A DNA stretch of 64,000 nt from Kaistia terrae (GCF_026344005.1 NZ_JAPKNH010000003.1:186001-250000); one strand, 5' to 3'. Shown: positions 26,106 to 35,027, numbered from the stretch's first letter. Made by a program: numbers and translations. The notes: generated by a model from the sequence alone, not told the origin.

Positions 26106-26587
26106 CTATTCCTCCCTGTCCGCTCGTCGAAACGCGAGCTTCAGCGCCAAACTATGACAGCGCTGTCAAAATAGTCAACGCGGTCCCTTTCATAATGTTC
26201 TGCTGCACTTTTGCGCTTGACGACGCTATTCATCGCACAATAGCGTAAGGGAGATCGCGTATAGGATCATCGAACTTAAACAAGGCGTTACGTCAGGATT
26301 GAGCAACATCTGACCGGCCGCTTCCACAAGGGAGGTCGCCGAAGGAGTTGTACTGCTTAGAGAGAGTTTTCCAAGCTGGAGGCGCCCATCCATCGATGGG
26401 TTTGCAAGGAAAAAGGCCCTCGATAGCCAGTAAAGCCCGGCATGCGGATCGGCAGAACATCGATCCGCGCGACACGAAGGACCGAGGATCCGTTCGCGTT
26501 CGGCAATGGATGCATTGCAGGCCTTATCGCCTGCTTATTTCCACACATTCAAAAAACAAATTGAAACTATCAAAGGGCGAGGAAACC
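26106..26587. other. Divergent promoter region between two sugar ABC systems
   Basis: 482 bp with no gene. It holds the LacI-type palindrome at 26155-26168 near system 1, and an inverted repeat ACGCTATT/AATAGCGT (26223-26230, 26239-26246) with an 8-bp gap. It also contains AT-richer sequence before the plus-strand binding-protein gene, where promoter and GAGGAAACC ribosome site must lie. An open frame that extends the plus gene upstream to 26348 is not supported. Confidence 0.6.
26155..26168. promoter_or_regulatory. LacI operator TGACAGCGCTGTCA
   Basis: Perfect 14-bp palindrome with central CG, 50 bp upstream of the first gene of the operon that encodes the LacI repressor. Two variants occur at 32417 and 32449. 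Confidence 0.78.
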
Positions 26588-27553
26588 ATGCACATCTTCA
26601 ACAGGCGTTCCCTGATCATTGCGTCGTCGGCTATTGCCTTGGCGCTGACCGCCACCCAGCCGTCCTTCGCGGCCGACAAGAAAACGCTCGCCTTCGTGGT
26701 GAACGTACCGGCCGACTTCTGGACGATTGCTCGCGCCGGCACCAACAAGGCCCAGGCTGAGCTGCCGAACTATAACATCGAATTCTACATCCCCGGCGAA
26801 ATGTCCGCTGCCGCCCAGAAGAAGATCCTCGAGGATCTGCTCGCTCGCGGCGTTGCCGGCGTCGCCATCAGCCCGGTCAATCCGGACGATTCGACCGCCA
26901 TTCTCAACGAAGTCGCCTCCAAGGCCGTCCTGATCACCCATGACGCCGACGCGCCGAATTCGAACCGCCTGATGTATGTCGGCACCGACAACGTCGCCGC
27001 GGGCCGCCAGGCCGGCGAGCTGATGAAGAAGGCTCTGCCGGATGGCGGCAAGGCGATGCTGTTCGTCGGCACCATGGACGCCGCCAATGCCCGCGAACGC
27101 ACCCAGGGCCTCAAGGAAGCCATCGCCGGCACCAAGATCGAGATCATCGACATCCGTACCGACGGCGGCGACCAGGCCAAGGCCAAGGCGAACGTCGAGG
27201 ACACGCTGACGAAGTACCCGGATATCGACCTGCTGGTCGGTCTGTGGGCTTACAACACCCCGCAGATCTACAACGCTGTTAAGTCGCTGGGTAAGGCCGG
27301 CTCGGTCAAGATCGTCGGCTTCGACGAAGACCAGCAGACGCTCAAGGGCATCGCTGAAGGCGTGATCGACGGCACCGTCGTCCAGCAGCCCTACGAGTTC
27401 GGCTACCAGTCGATGATCAACATGGCGAAGATCATCGAAGGCGATAAGTCGGTCATCCCCGAGAACAAGCTGCAGATCGTCCCGACGCAGATCGTCGACA
27501 AGGCCAACGTCAAGGAATTCGGCGAAAACCTGAAGAAGGTGCTCGGCAAGTAA
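26588..27553 (+). CDS. Sugar ABC transporter substrate-binding protein, system 2
   Basis: A 321-aa periplasmic ribose-type binding protein with a Sec signal peptide (about 1-29, IIASSAIALALTATQPSFAA). Mature segments: LAFVVNVPADFWTIARAGT, GVAGVAISPVNPDD and VKIVGFDEDQQTLKGI. ATG at 26588 follows GCGAGGAAACC. A perfect 15-bp hairpin with a TTCG loop lies directly after the stop, which usually lets the binding protein be made in excess over the downstream ATPase and permease. Ligand unknown; the otn/ltn genes next to the system suggest a C4 sugar acid or a precursor. Confidence 0.9.
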   Translation: MHIFNRRSLIIASSAIALALTATQPSFAADKKTLAFVVNVPADFWTIARAGTNKAQAELPNYNIEFYIPGEMSAAAQKKILEDLLARGVAGVAISPVNPDDSTAILNEVASKAVLITHDADAPNSNRLMYVGTDNVAAGRQAGELMKKALPDGGKAMLFVGTMDAANARERTQGLKEAIAGTKIEIIDIRTDGGDQAKAKANVEDTLTKYPDIDLLVGLWAYNTPQIYNAVKSLGKAGSVKIVGFDEDQQTLKGIAEGVIDGTVVQQPYEFGYQSMINMAKIIEGDKSVIPENKLQIVPTQIVDKANVKEFGENLKKVLGK

Positions 27554-27568
27554 CGCCCGATTGCGCAC

Positions 27569-27602
27569 GCATCCCAGGCCGGCTTCGGCCGGCCTGGGAT
27601 GC
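27569..27602 (+). other. UUCG-capped hairpin between binding protein and ATPase, system 2
   Basis: Perfect 15-bp stem (27569-27583 with 27588-27602) closed by a TTCG tetraloop, 16 bp after the stop. No T run follows. Probably protects the upstream mRNA from 3' decay and limits read-through to the ATPase. Confidence 0.75.
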
Positions 27603-27653
27603 GATGGATCGACATGCGGGCCGGGGTGAGACCCGGACGTTCATCTCGCGGGC

Positions 27654-29183
27654 ATGATGACAGAACAAATTCTCGAATTACGGGCCATCACCAAGACCTA
27701 TCCGGGCGTGACCGCCCTCAGCGGCGTTGACCTCACCGTCAATTCTGGCGAGGTGCTCGGACTGATTGGCGAAAACGGCGCCGGCAAATCCACCCTGATG
27801 AAGATCCTCGGCGGCGTCGTTGCCCCGAGCGGCGGAACGATCCGGATCGACGACGTCGAACACGCGTCGCTTACGGTCAACAGCTCGACCGGCGCCGGCA
27901 TCGCCTTCGTCCACCAGGAACTCAACCTCTTCGAAAATCTCGACGTCGCGGGCAATGTCCTGATCGGACGCGAGCCCCGGTTCGGCGGCTTCATGAAGCT
28001 GATCGACCAGAAGGCGCTGCGGGCCAGGGTCCAGCCGTTGCTCGACCGGCTCGGCGTCGATTTCAACGCCCGCGCCCTGGTCGAGGACCTTTCGATCGCG
28101 CAACGCCAGATGGTCGAGATCGCCAAGGCGCTCTCCTATGACGCCCGCGTCATCATCATGGACGAGCCGACCTCCTCCCTCACCCTGACGGAGACGGAGC
28201 GGCTGCTGAAGGTGATCGGCGAACTGCGCGAATCAGGCGTCAGCGTCATCTACATCTCGCACCGCCTTTCCGAAGTCATGGCCTGCGCCGACCGCGTCGT
28301 GGTCCTGCGCGACGGCCAGCGCGTCGGCTCGCTCGATCGCGGGGAGATCACCCATGATGCGATGATCCGGCTGATGATCGGTCGATCGCTGAAATCGCTC
28401 TATCTTCCGCCCAAGCAGCAACCGCGCGACCAGGGCCTGGTCGTCGAGGATCTCGTCACCACCGCCTTTTCCAACAGCAAGGTGTCGTTCAAGATCCGCC
28501 GCGGCGAGATCGTCGGGCTGGCCGGTCTGGTCGGCTGCGGTCGCACCGAGGTGGCACAGGCCATTTTCGGCGTGGATCCGGCGCTGGGCGGACGCGTCAC
28601 GATCGACGGCAAGTCGGTGAAACTCGGCGACGTCCGCTCCGCCATCGCCCACGGCATCTATCTGGCACCGGAGGACCGGAAGCGCTCCGGTCTCGTCCTA
28701 GACCTGCCCATCGCGGAAAATATCACGCTCGCCAGCTTGCCCCGCTATGCGCGGATGACGCTGGTCGACACCGCCGCCGAGCACAAGGTCGCCGAGGAAC
28801 AGGGGCGCAAGCTCAAGATCAAGGCGCCCGATGTCGACACGATCGCCCTCACCCTGTCCGGCGGCAACCAGCAGAAGATCGTGCTGGGCAAATGGATGTC
28901 GATGCAGCCCAATGTGGTGATCTTCGACGAGCCGACACGCGGCATCGACGTCGGCGCCAAGAGCGAAATCTACGCGCTGATGCGCGAACTCTCCGACGCC
29001 GGCGTCGCCATCCTTATGATCTCAAGCGACATGGAAGAGGTGCTGGGCGTCAGCGACCGCATGATCGTCATGCATGAAGGCCACGTCTCCGGCCATCTCG
29101 AACGCAATCAATTCTCCGAACATAACGTGCTGACGCTCGCCGTCGGTGGAACGATCCAACAGGAAGCCATCGAACATGCTTAG
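27654..29183 (+). CDS. Sugar ABC transporter ATPase (RbsA type, double domain), system 2
   Basis: A 509-aa double ABC protein. N-terminal domain: GENGAGKST (39-47), IAQRQMVEIAKALSYDARV with Walker B IIMDEP. C-terminal domain: degenerate Walker A GLVGCGRTE and signature LSGGNQQKIVLGKWM. ATG at 27654 and 27657 are both possible. It overlaps the permease start by 8 bp, so the two are translationally coupled. Confidence 0.92.
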   Translation: MMTEQILELRAITKTYPGVTALSGVDLTVNSGEVLGLIGENGAGKSTLMKILGGVVAPSGGTIRIDDVEHASLTVNSSTGAGIAFVHQELNLFENLDVAGNVLIGREPRFGGFMKLIDQKALRARVQPLLDRLGVDFNARALVEDLSIAQRQMVEIAKALSYDARVIIMDEPTSSLTLTETERLLKVIGELRESGVSVIYISHRLSEVMACADRVVVLRDGQRVGSLDRGEITHDAMIRLMIGRSLKSLYLPPKQQPRDQGLVVEDLVTTAFSNSKVSFKIRRGEIVGLAGLVGCGRTEVAQAIFGVDPALGGRVTIDGKSVKLGDVRSAIAHGIYLAPEDRKRSGLVLDLPIAENITLASLPRYARMTLVDTAAEHKVAEEQGRKLKIKAPDVDTIALTLSGGNQQKIVLGKWMSMQPNVVIFDEPTRGIDVGAKSEIYALMRELSDAGVAILMISSDMEEVLGVSDRMIVMHEGHVSGHLERNQFSEHNVLTLAVGGTIQQEAIEHA

Positions 29184-30177
29184 GAAAGAACTTGGTCTCT
29201 TCCTGCTGATCCTCGTCATCGGCGCGATCACGGCGGTGCTCAATCCGCAATTCATCTCGCAGATCAACCTCACCAACCTCGCCAACCAGATCGGCCTGTT
29301 CGGCTTGTTCGCCATCGGCGTCGGCGTGGTCATCATCACCGGCGGCATCGAATTGTCGGTCGGCTCGATGCTCGCCCTGCTCGGCATCATCTTCCTCGAC
29401 CTGCTGGTCAACCACGAACTCGCCTGGCCGATTGCCCTTCTGATCACGGTCGGCGGCGGCGTCATCCTCGGCACGATCCACGGCCTGCTTGTGACGCAAC
29501 TCCGGCTGCAGCCCTTCGTGGTCACCCTCTGCGGCCTGCTGATCTACCGCGGCCTGGCGCGCTACTACACCGCCGATTCCACCGCCGGCTTCGGCTATGG
29601 CAGCGGCTATGAGACGCTGGAATGGTTGGTGTCGGGCCGCGTCGGCGTGGTCCCGAACGCTTTCATCTTCTTCGTCGCCGTCTGCCTGATCATGTCGGTC
29701 GTGCTGCACAAGTCGGTATTCGGCCGCTACCTGTTCGCGGTCGGCAAGAACGAGGAAGCCGCCCGCTTCTCCGGCATTCCGACCAAGCTGGTCATCACCG
29801 CCGCCTATTCGATCGCGGGCCTCCTGACCGGCCTGTCGGCGATCTTCTTCGTGTTCTACACGCAGTCGGTCTCGCCCTCGGCGCATGGCAATTTCTACGA
29901 GCTCTATGCGGTCGCGGCGGCCGTGCTCGGCGGCTGTTCGCTGCGCGGTGGCGAGGGGTCGATCCTGGGCATCTTCCTCGGCACAGTGCTGCTGCAGGTG
30001 CTGCAGAACCTCGTCAACATGCTGGGTATCCCGAGCTCGCTGAACTACACCGTCATGGGCGCGGTGATCATGCTCGGCGTCATCGCCGACCGCGAATTGC
30101 AGCGTCGCCGCATGCACAAGATCATGGTCGACAGCGCGGCGGCCCGCGCCACCGGCAAGGCGCCCGCCGCCGCCTGA
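29176..30177 (+). CDS. Sugar ABC transporter permease (RbsC type), system 2
   Basis: A 333-aa permease with about nine or ten helices. It has GVGVVIITGGIELSVGSMLAL, the family's conserved cytoplasmic-loop region, and AAAVLGGCSLRGGEGSILG near the end. ATG at 29176 lies inside the last codons of the ATPase gene. A strong terminator follows, so the unit is binding protein-ATPase-permease only. Confidence 0.92.
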   Translation: MLRKELGLFLLILVIGAITAVLNPQFISQINLTNLANQIGLFGLFAIGVGVVIITGGIELSVGSMLALLGIIFLDLLVNHELAWPIALLITVGGGVILGTIHGLLVTQLRLQPFVVTLCGLLIYRGLARYYTADSTAGFGYGSGYETLEWLVSGRVGVVPNAFIFFVAVCLIMSVVLHKSVFGRYLFAVGKNEEAARFSGIPTKLVITAAYSIAGLLTGLSAIFFVFYTQSVSPSAHGNFYELYAVAAAVLGGCSLRGGEGSILGIFLGTVLLQVLQNLVNMLGIPSSLNYTVMGAVIMLGVIADRELQRRRMHKIMVDSAAARATGKAPAAA

Positions 30178-30198
30178 CCTTGGCGATCGCAGGATAGA

Positions 30199-30237
30199 AA
30201 CGGGGCCGGAGGAGAACCTCCGGCCCCGTTTTCGTTT
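30199..30237 (+). terminator. Rho-independent terminator of ABC system 2
   Basis: Perfect 14-bp stem AACGGGGCCGGAGG/CCTCCGGCCCCGTT, 4-nt loop, then TTCGTTT, 21 bp after the permease stop. Confidence 0.9.
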
Positions 30238-30382
30238 GGGGGACGCGGCATGGCGAGGGTGGGGCGCAGGGCGCACGAGACGACAAGGGATGACAGGAGC
30301 GGCGGCAGGGACCGCGAGAGCGGCAGAGCTGGCGAATGGACGGCCGGTAGGCGCCAAACCAGCGACACAACCCGCCCGCCCC

Positions 30383-30513
30383 ACCCTCGCCGTCATCCCC
30401 GGCTTGACCGGGGACCCATTCAGCCGAGGCACTGACCGCGCAAAACCTCCCGAAATCACGGCCGCATGGGTCCCGGATCTCCGCTCCGCTGCGTCCGGGA
30501 TGACGGCGAGGGT
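30383..30513. repeat. Mosaic inverted repeat, CGTCATCCC family, copy 1
   Basis: 131 bp ended by a perfect 17-base inverted pair ACCCTCGCCGTCATCCC (30383-30399) and its complement (30497-30513). Inside is another pair, GGGACCCAT (30411-30419) against ATGGGTCCC (30466-30474). Related blocks occur at 35028-35055 and 60264-60397. No coding capacity; it fills the gap between the convergent permease and otnI genes. Confidence 0.83.
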
Positions 30514-30652
30514 TTGGGAGCATGCGAGGCAGGGACGGCAAGGGGCGCTGCAGTAGTTGAATGGACGGTCGCTCCCCCCTCGCCCGGCGGCCAAAACAAA
30601 AAGGCCGGGGCAGTCGCCTGCCCCGGCCTGTCGTCTCAATCCGCCGAAATCC

Positions 30653-31429
30653 TCAGCGCAGCGTCGTCTGCTTCATCCAGCCGAGGCCGTCCAGCGTCGC
30701 GCCGGCGGGGCGGTATTCGCAGCCGACGAAGCCGGCATAGCCGAGCCGGTCAAGCTCGTCGAAGACACGGAAATCATTCAGTTCGCCAGTTCCCGGCTCG
30801 TTGCGCAGCGGCACGGAGGCGATCTGGACATGACCGGTGATCGGCAGCAGCGCTTCCAGGCTCTTGATCACGTCGCCATGCAGGATCTGGCGGTGATAGA
30901 TGTCGTACTGGAGCTTGAGATTGGGCAGGCCCAGTTCCTCGATGATCCCGGCCGCCATGCCGAAATCGTTGAGGAAGTAACCCGGCATGTCGCGACGGTT
31001 GATCGGCTCCAGCAGGAGGTCGATGCCGTGCGGCGCCAACGTCGCGCAGGCGAAGCGCACGGCATCGCGATAGCGTTCGCCCGCCTCGGCAGAGCCGCTC
31101 GGCGCCAGGCCAGCCATCATGTGCAGTCGCTTCACGCCGGTCGCCAGCGCATAGTCGAGCGCCTTCATCACCGAGGCGCGGAACTCGTCCTGTCGACCCG
31201 GCAGCGCCGCGATGCCGCGGTCGCCAGCGGCCCAGTCGCCCGGCGGCAGGTTGAACAGCGCCTGCTCGAGGCCGGCCGCCTTCAGCTTGCCGGCCACGTC
31301 CTCCGGCGAGAAATCATAGGGAAACAGAAACTCGACCGCGTTGAAGCCGGCATCGCCGGCGGCGGCAAAGCGATCGAGGAACGACCACTCATTGAACATC
31401 ATCGAGAGATTGGCGGCGAAACGCGGCAT
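30653..31429 (-). CDS. otnI: 2-oxo-tetronate isomerase OtnI (hydroxypyruvate isomerase family)
   Basis: A 258-aa TIM-barrel isomerase of the Hyi family. In L-threonate breakdown OtnI turns 2-oxo-tetronate into 3-oxo-tetronate. Seen: MPRFAANLSMMFNEWSFLDR at the start, LLLEPINRRDMPGY with the metal-binding Glu, LQYDIYHRQI with Asp and His, and FVGCEYRPAG with the final Glu. It starts 6 bp after the ltnD stop, so ltnD-otnI is one operon, divergent from otnK-otnC. Hydroxypyruvate isomerase is the older name for such proteins; the gene context supports OtnI. Confidence 0.88.
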   Translation of the reverse strand: MPRFAANLSMMFNEWSFLDRFAAAGDAGFNAVEFLFPYDFSPEDVAGKLKAAGLEQALFNLPPGDWAAGDRGIAALPGRQDEFRASVMKALDYALATGVKRLHMMAGLAPSGSAEAGERYRDAVRFACATLAPHGIDLLLEPINRRDMPGYFLNDFGMAAGIIEELGLPNLKLQYDIYHRQILHGDVIKSLEALLPITGHVQIASVPLRNEPGTGELNDFRVFDELDRLGYAGFVGCEYRPAGATLDGLGWMKQTTLR

Positions 31430-31435
31430 CGAAAC

Positions 31436-32368
31436 TCAGTCCTTGTCAGAGGCGGGTGCGCCGGGCAGGTCGAGGCCGGCGATCATCGCATAGAGGCGCG
31501 CGACCGAGGCATCGTCATCCTTGCCCATTCCGGCGGCGGCGGTCATCAGAAACATCTGCAGCGCCGAGGATGCGATCGGCGTCGCAAACTTTTCGCTGCG
31601 CGAGATGTCGGCGATGATGCCGAGGTCCTTGGTGAAAATCTCGACGGCGCTCTTCGGCGAATAATCGCCTTCCAGCACATGCGGCATCCGGTTTTCGAAC
31701 ATCCAGGAATTGCCGGCCGAAGCGGTGATCACCTCATACACCTTGGCGATGTCGAGTCCGAGCCGCTTGGCGAAAACGATCGCCTCGGAAGCGGCGGCGA
31801 TGTGAACGCCTGCCAGCAACTGATTGACGATCTTGAAGGAAGCGCCGATGCCCGACTCGTCGCCGAGCAGATAGAGCTTGGCCGACATGGCGTCGAGCGC
31901 GCCACGCGCCTTGGCGATCGCCTCTGGCCGGCCGGAGACCAGCATGGTCAGCGCGCCTTCCGCCGCCCGCGTCGCGCCGCCGGAAATCGGCGCGTCCACA
32001 TAGTGGCGGCCGGTCGCCTCGACGGCTTCTGCCAGCGCCCGCGCCCGCTCAGGCGCCATCGTGGCGCAGGAGACGATGACAGCACCCGGCTTGGCCGAGG
32101 CGAGCAATCCGCCCTCGCCCAACAGCACCTGCTGGGTCTGGTCGGCATTGACGACGACGATGACGAGGATGTCGGCCGTGGCGGCAGCCTCGGCCAGCGA
32201 AACGGCGCCGGCGCCATGCTCGGCGGCGAATTTCGCCACCACGTCCGGCCGCGTATCGAAGCCGGTAACGGCGAAGCCTCCCTTGGCCAGCGATTGCGCC
32301 ATGCCATATCCCATCGACCCCAGGCCGATGACCGAGAGCTGTGCTCCCGAACTATCCGTCGTCGCCAT
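31436..32368 (-). CDS. ltnD: L-threonate 2-dehydrogenase LtnD (beta-hydroxyacid dehydrogenase family)
   Basis: A 310-aa NAD-dependent beta-hydroxyacid dehydrogenase. The Rossmann motif is VIGLGSMGYGMA (13-24), the substrate motif DAPISGGATRAAEGALT, and the catalytic Lys lies in SFKIVNQLLAG. LtnD oxidises L-threonate to 2-oxo-tetronate. ATG at 32368 follows AAAAGGATGACGGG. Two LacI-type palindromes lie 49-94 bp upstream in the region shared with otnK. The family includes tartronate semialdehyde reductase; the otnI, otnK and otnC neighbours point to LtnD. Confidence 0.87.
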   Translation of the reverse strand: MATTDSSGAQLSVIGLGSMGYGMAQSLAKGGFAVTGFDTRPDVVAKFAAEHGAGAVSLAEAAATADILVIVVVNADQTQQVLLGEGGLLASAKPGAVIVSCATMAPERARALAEAVEATGRHYVDAPISGGATRAAEGALTMLVSGRPEAIAKARGALDAMSAKLYLLGDESGIGASFKIVNQLLAGVHIAAASEAIVFAKRLGLDIAKVYEVITASAGNSWMFENRMPHVLEGDYSPKSAVEIFTKDLGIIADISRSEKFATPIASSALQMFLMTAAAGMGKDDDASVARLYAMIAGLDLPGAPASDKD

Positions 32369-32416
32369 CCCGTCATCCTTTTCAGCCGGAAGCCCTGCCG
32401 CGCAAAGCGTCCAATA

Positions 32417-32430
32417 TGATAGCGCTGTCA
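32417..32430. promoter_or_regulatory. LacI operator variant TGATAGCGCTGTCA
   Basis: Differs from the palindrome at 26155 by one base. Lies 49 bp upstream of ltnD. Confidence 0.75.
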
Positions 32431-32448
32431 TTGATTGCGGAATCTCGA

Positions 32449-32462
32449 TGACAGCGCTAACA
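32449..32462. promoter_or_regulatory. LacI operator variant TGACAGCGCTAACA
   Basis: Two bases from TGACAGCGCTGTCA. Its centre is 32 bp (about three helical turns) from the centre of the site at 32417, so two repressor dimers could sit on the same DNA face between ltnD and otnK. Confidence 0.72.
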
Positions 32463-32605
32463 GTAGGCACTACTTGCCGAGCCGGAGCGGCTGCCGTCAA
32501 GCCCATGGGAGGGCGAAAGTGTCTTGCATTGCAACATCCAATCCCCTTCCCGGCGACGCTCCGCTCCGCGCGAAAGCCTGACCTCTCCTGCAAGGACATG
32601 ACCGC

Positions 32606-33874
32606 ATGCTGCTTGGATGCATCGCCGACGATTTGACGGGCGCGACGGACCTCTCGCTGATGCTGTCGCGCGAGGGCCTGCGCACGGTGCAGAGCACCGG
32701 CCTGCCCGGCGACGATCTTGACCTCACGGAAGTCGACGCTCTCGTCGTCGCGCTGAAATCGCGCACCATTCCGGCGGCAGACGCCGTCGCGCAGTCGCTG
32801 GCAGCGGCAGAATGGCTGCTGGCGAATGGCGCGCAGCGGTTGTTTTTCAAATATTGCTCGACCTTCGATTCGACCGACGAGGGCAATATCGGCCCGGTGG
32901 CGGAGGCGCTGCTGAAGCGGCTCGATGCCGGCTTCACCATCGCCTGCCCCGCTTTTCCAGCGACCGGCCGCTCGATCTATCAGGGCCATCTCTTCGTCAA
33001 TGGCGTGCCGCTCAACGAGAGCTCGATGCGCGACCATCCGTTGACCCCGATGCGCGATTCCGACCTGCGCCGCGTGCTACAGCGGCAGACCGAACTGCCG
33101 GTCGGGCTTGTCGCCTATGCCGATGTCGACGCGGGCGCCGAAGCCATCGCCGAGGCGTTCGCGCGGGAGCAGGCGGCCGGCAAACGGATCGCCATCGTCG
33201 ACGCGCTGCAGGACGCGCACCTTCGCGAAATCGGCAAGGCGCTGGTCGATGTCAGGCTGATCACCGGCGGTTCGGGCATCGCCATCGGCCTGCCGACCGC
33301 CTATCGCGACGCCGGGCTGATCGATCGGCTGACGCCGCCGGCCGCCTCGATCGCCGCCCCGGAAGGTCGCGGCGCGATCCTGGCCGGTTCCTGCTCGGCC
33401 GCGACGCGCGGCCAGGTTGCCAAAGCGCAGGAAGCCGGGCTGCCGACGCTCCGGATCGACCCGCTGGAGATCGCCTCGGGCAAGCTGACGCCGGCATCCG
33501 TGATCGAATGGCTGGTGTCGCAGCCTGCCGACGCGACGCCGCTGGTCTATTCCAGCGACGATCCCGACAGCGTGCGCGCCGTCCAGGAAAAGCTCGGCCG
33601 CGACAAGGCAGGCACGCTGGTCGAGGATCTCCTCGCCAGCGTCGCCGCCGCATTGCCCGGAAAGGGCTTCACCCGGCTGCTCGTGGCGGGCGGCGAAACC
33701 TCGGGCGCCGTCGTCAACGCGCTCGGAGTCAAGGCACTGTCGATCGGGCCGGAAATCGATCCCGGCGTTCCCTGGACGCGCAGCCGGTCCGGGCCGGATG
33801 TTGCGCTGGCGCTGAAATCAGGCAATTTCGGCACGCCCGATTTCTTCCTCAAGGCATGGAGTTCGCTCGCGTGA
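32606..33874 (+). CDS. otnK: 3-oxo-tetronate kinase OtnK (DUF1537, four-carbon acid sugar kinase)
   Basis: A 422-aa kinase of the DUF1537 family that phosphorylates 3-oxo-tetronate at C4. Family marks: LGCIADDLTGATDLSL at the N-terminus (acid-sugar binding), FFKYCSTFDSTDEGNIG, CPAFPATGRSIYQGHLFVNG, and the C-terminal ATP-binding VAGGETSGAVVNAL. ATG at 32606 is preceded by AAGGACATGACCGC. Its stop overlaps the otnC start (GTGA), showing translational coupling. Confidence 0.93.
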   Translation: MLLGCIADDLTGATDLSLMLSREGLRTVQSTGLPGDDLDLTEVDALVVALKSRTIPAADAVAQSLAAAEWLLANGAQRLFFKYCSTFDSTDEGNIGPVAEALLKRLDAGFTIACPAFPATGRSIYQGHLFVNGVPLNESSMRDHPLTPMRDSDLRRVLQRQTELPVGLVAYADVDAGAEAIAEAFAREQAAGKRIAIVDALQDAHLREIGKALVDVRLITGGSGIAIGLPTAYRDAGLIDRLTPPAASIAAPEGRGAILAGSCSAATRGQVAKAQEAGLPTLRIDPLEIASGKLTPASVIEWLVSQPADATPLVYSSDDPDSVRAVQEKLGRDKAGTLVEDLLASVAAALPGKGFTRLLVAGGETSGAVVNALGVKALSIGPEIDPGVPWTRSRSGPDVALALKSGNFGTPDFFLKAWSSLA

Positions 33875-34518
33875 GCCAGACATCCCAAACCGAATCCGCG
33901 CTTCGCGAGCGCATCTGCAAGTGCGGCGCCTCGATGTTCCAGCGCGGCCTCACCTTCGGCTCGACCGGCAACATCTCGGTAGCCCTGCCGGATGGCGGCT
34001 GGCTGATGACGCCGACCAACGCCTCGCTCGGCGATCTCGACCCGGCCAGAATCTCGAAGATCGACGCCAAGGGCCAGCATGTCGGCGGCGACAAGCCGAC
34101 CAAGGAAGCCTTCCTGCACCGGGTGATGTACCAGCAACGCCCGACCTGCGAGGCGGTGGTCCACCTGCATTCGACCCATTCGGTCGCGGTCTCCTGCCTG
34201 CATCACATCGACCATCATGATTGCCTGCCGCCGCTGACGGCCTATTACATCATGCGGGTCGGCAAGCTGCCGCTGGTGCCCTATCACCCGCCGGGCGACG
34301 AGAGCCTGGCGCTGGCGGTGGAAAAACTGGCCGACAAGCACCACGCCGTGCTGCTCGCCAATCACGGCCCCGTCGTCGCGGGCAAGAGCCTCGAAGACGC
34401 GATGTACGCGACCGAGGAACTGGAGGAGACGGCCAAGCTGTTTCTCATGCTGCGTGGCCAGGCAACCCGCCCGCTGACGCCGGAACAGGTTGACGAGCTA
34501 CGCAAGCGGGGCGGCTGA
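33871..34518 (+). CDS. otnC: 3-oxo-tetronate 4-phosphate decarboxylase OtnC (class II aldolase family)
   Basis: A 215-aa class II aldolase/adducin-type, metal-dependent enzyme that decarboxylates 3-oxo-tetronate 4-phosphate to dihydroxyacetone phosphate and CO2. Seen: TFGSTGNISVALPDGG (phosphate binding), VVHLHSTHSVAVSCL with the His ligands, and LLANHGPVVAGKSL with the third His. GTG at 33871 overlaps the otnK stop by four bases; ATG at 33856 is in frame. It completes the L-threonate pathway together with ltnD, otnI and otnK. Confidence 0.92.
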   Translation: MSQTSQTESALRERICKCGASMFQRGLTFGSTGNISVALPDGGWLMTPTNASLGDLDPARISKIDAKGQHVGGDKPTKEAFLHRVMYQQRPTCEAVVHLHSTHSVAVSCLHHIDHHDCLPPLTAYYIMRVGKLPLVPYHPPGDESLALAVEKLADKHHAVLLANHGPVVAGKSLEDAMYATEELEETAKLFLMLRGQATRPLTPEQVDELRKRGG

Positions 34519-34653
34519 GGCAGCCCGCAAACTGTCAGACGGAAACGTGATCGGGGCCATCGGTTCCGGTCACGATGGATTGACGGAACCGTCCTTGAGT
34601 CGTTGCCGGCAAAGCCGATAATCCTGCACCTGCGGTTGCATGTGGAGGACAGC

Positions 34654-34788
34654 ATGAGACACGTTTTCGCTCTGCTTTTCTGCGTGGTGTCCCTGGCCGG
34701 CTGCCAGACGGACCAGACCTCGACCAGCGGAAGCTTTACCAGCTGCCAGTCGATCGGCACCGGCGGCACCGCCAACGTCATCTGCTAA
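34654..34788 (+). CDS. Very small lipoprotein (44 aa)
   Basis: MRHVFALLFCVVSLAGC is a short signal with lipobox SLAGC, so the Cys at residue 17 should be lipidated. The mature peptide has only 28 residues, rich in Ser, Thr and Gly with two more cysteines. ATG at 34654 follows GTGGAGGACAGC. Similar tiny lipoproteins are common in rhizobia; the role is unknown. Confidence 0.65.
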   Translation: MRHVFALLFCVVSLAGCQTDQTSTSGSFTSCQSIGTGGTANVIC

Positions 34789-35027
34789 GGCGGGCCCTAG
34801 CGCAGGCACGAGTGTTCTTTGGGCGCGGCGTGGCGGTTTTCGGGCTTCGTCACAAGGGATTGCTTTGCCGCTGCCCGAGGCGTTCTGAGCCGCCTCGTTT
34901 TGTTGGATTGTCTCTGCCTGAGAGCTTTCCGCCCTCACCCTCAACATGCTGAGGAGGCCCGCAGGGCCGTCTCGAAGCACGCAGCGCGGCTGTGCTCTGT
35001 GTAACGCACTGGATCGGCCATCCTCCC

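Noticed and set aside
30557-32419. 620-aa plus-strand frame over otnI and ltnD
   Set aside because: Antisense shadow of two well-supported enzymes.
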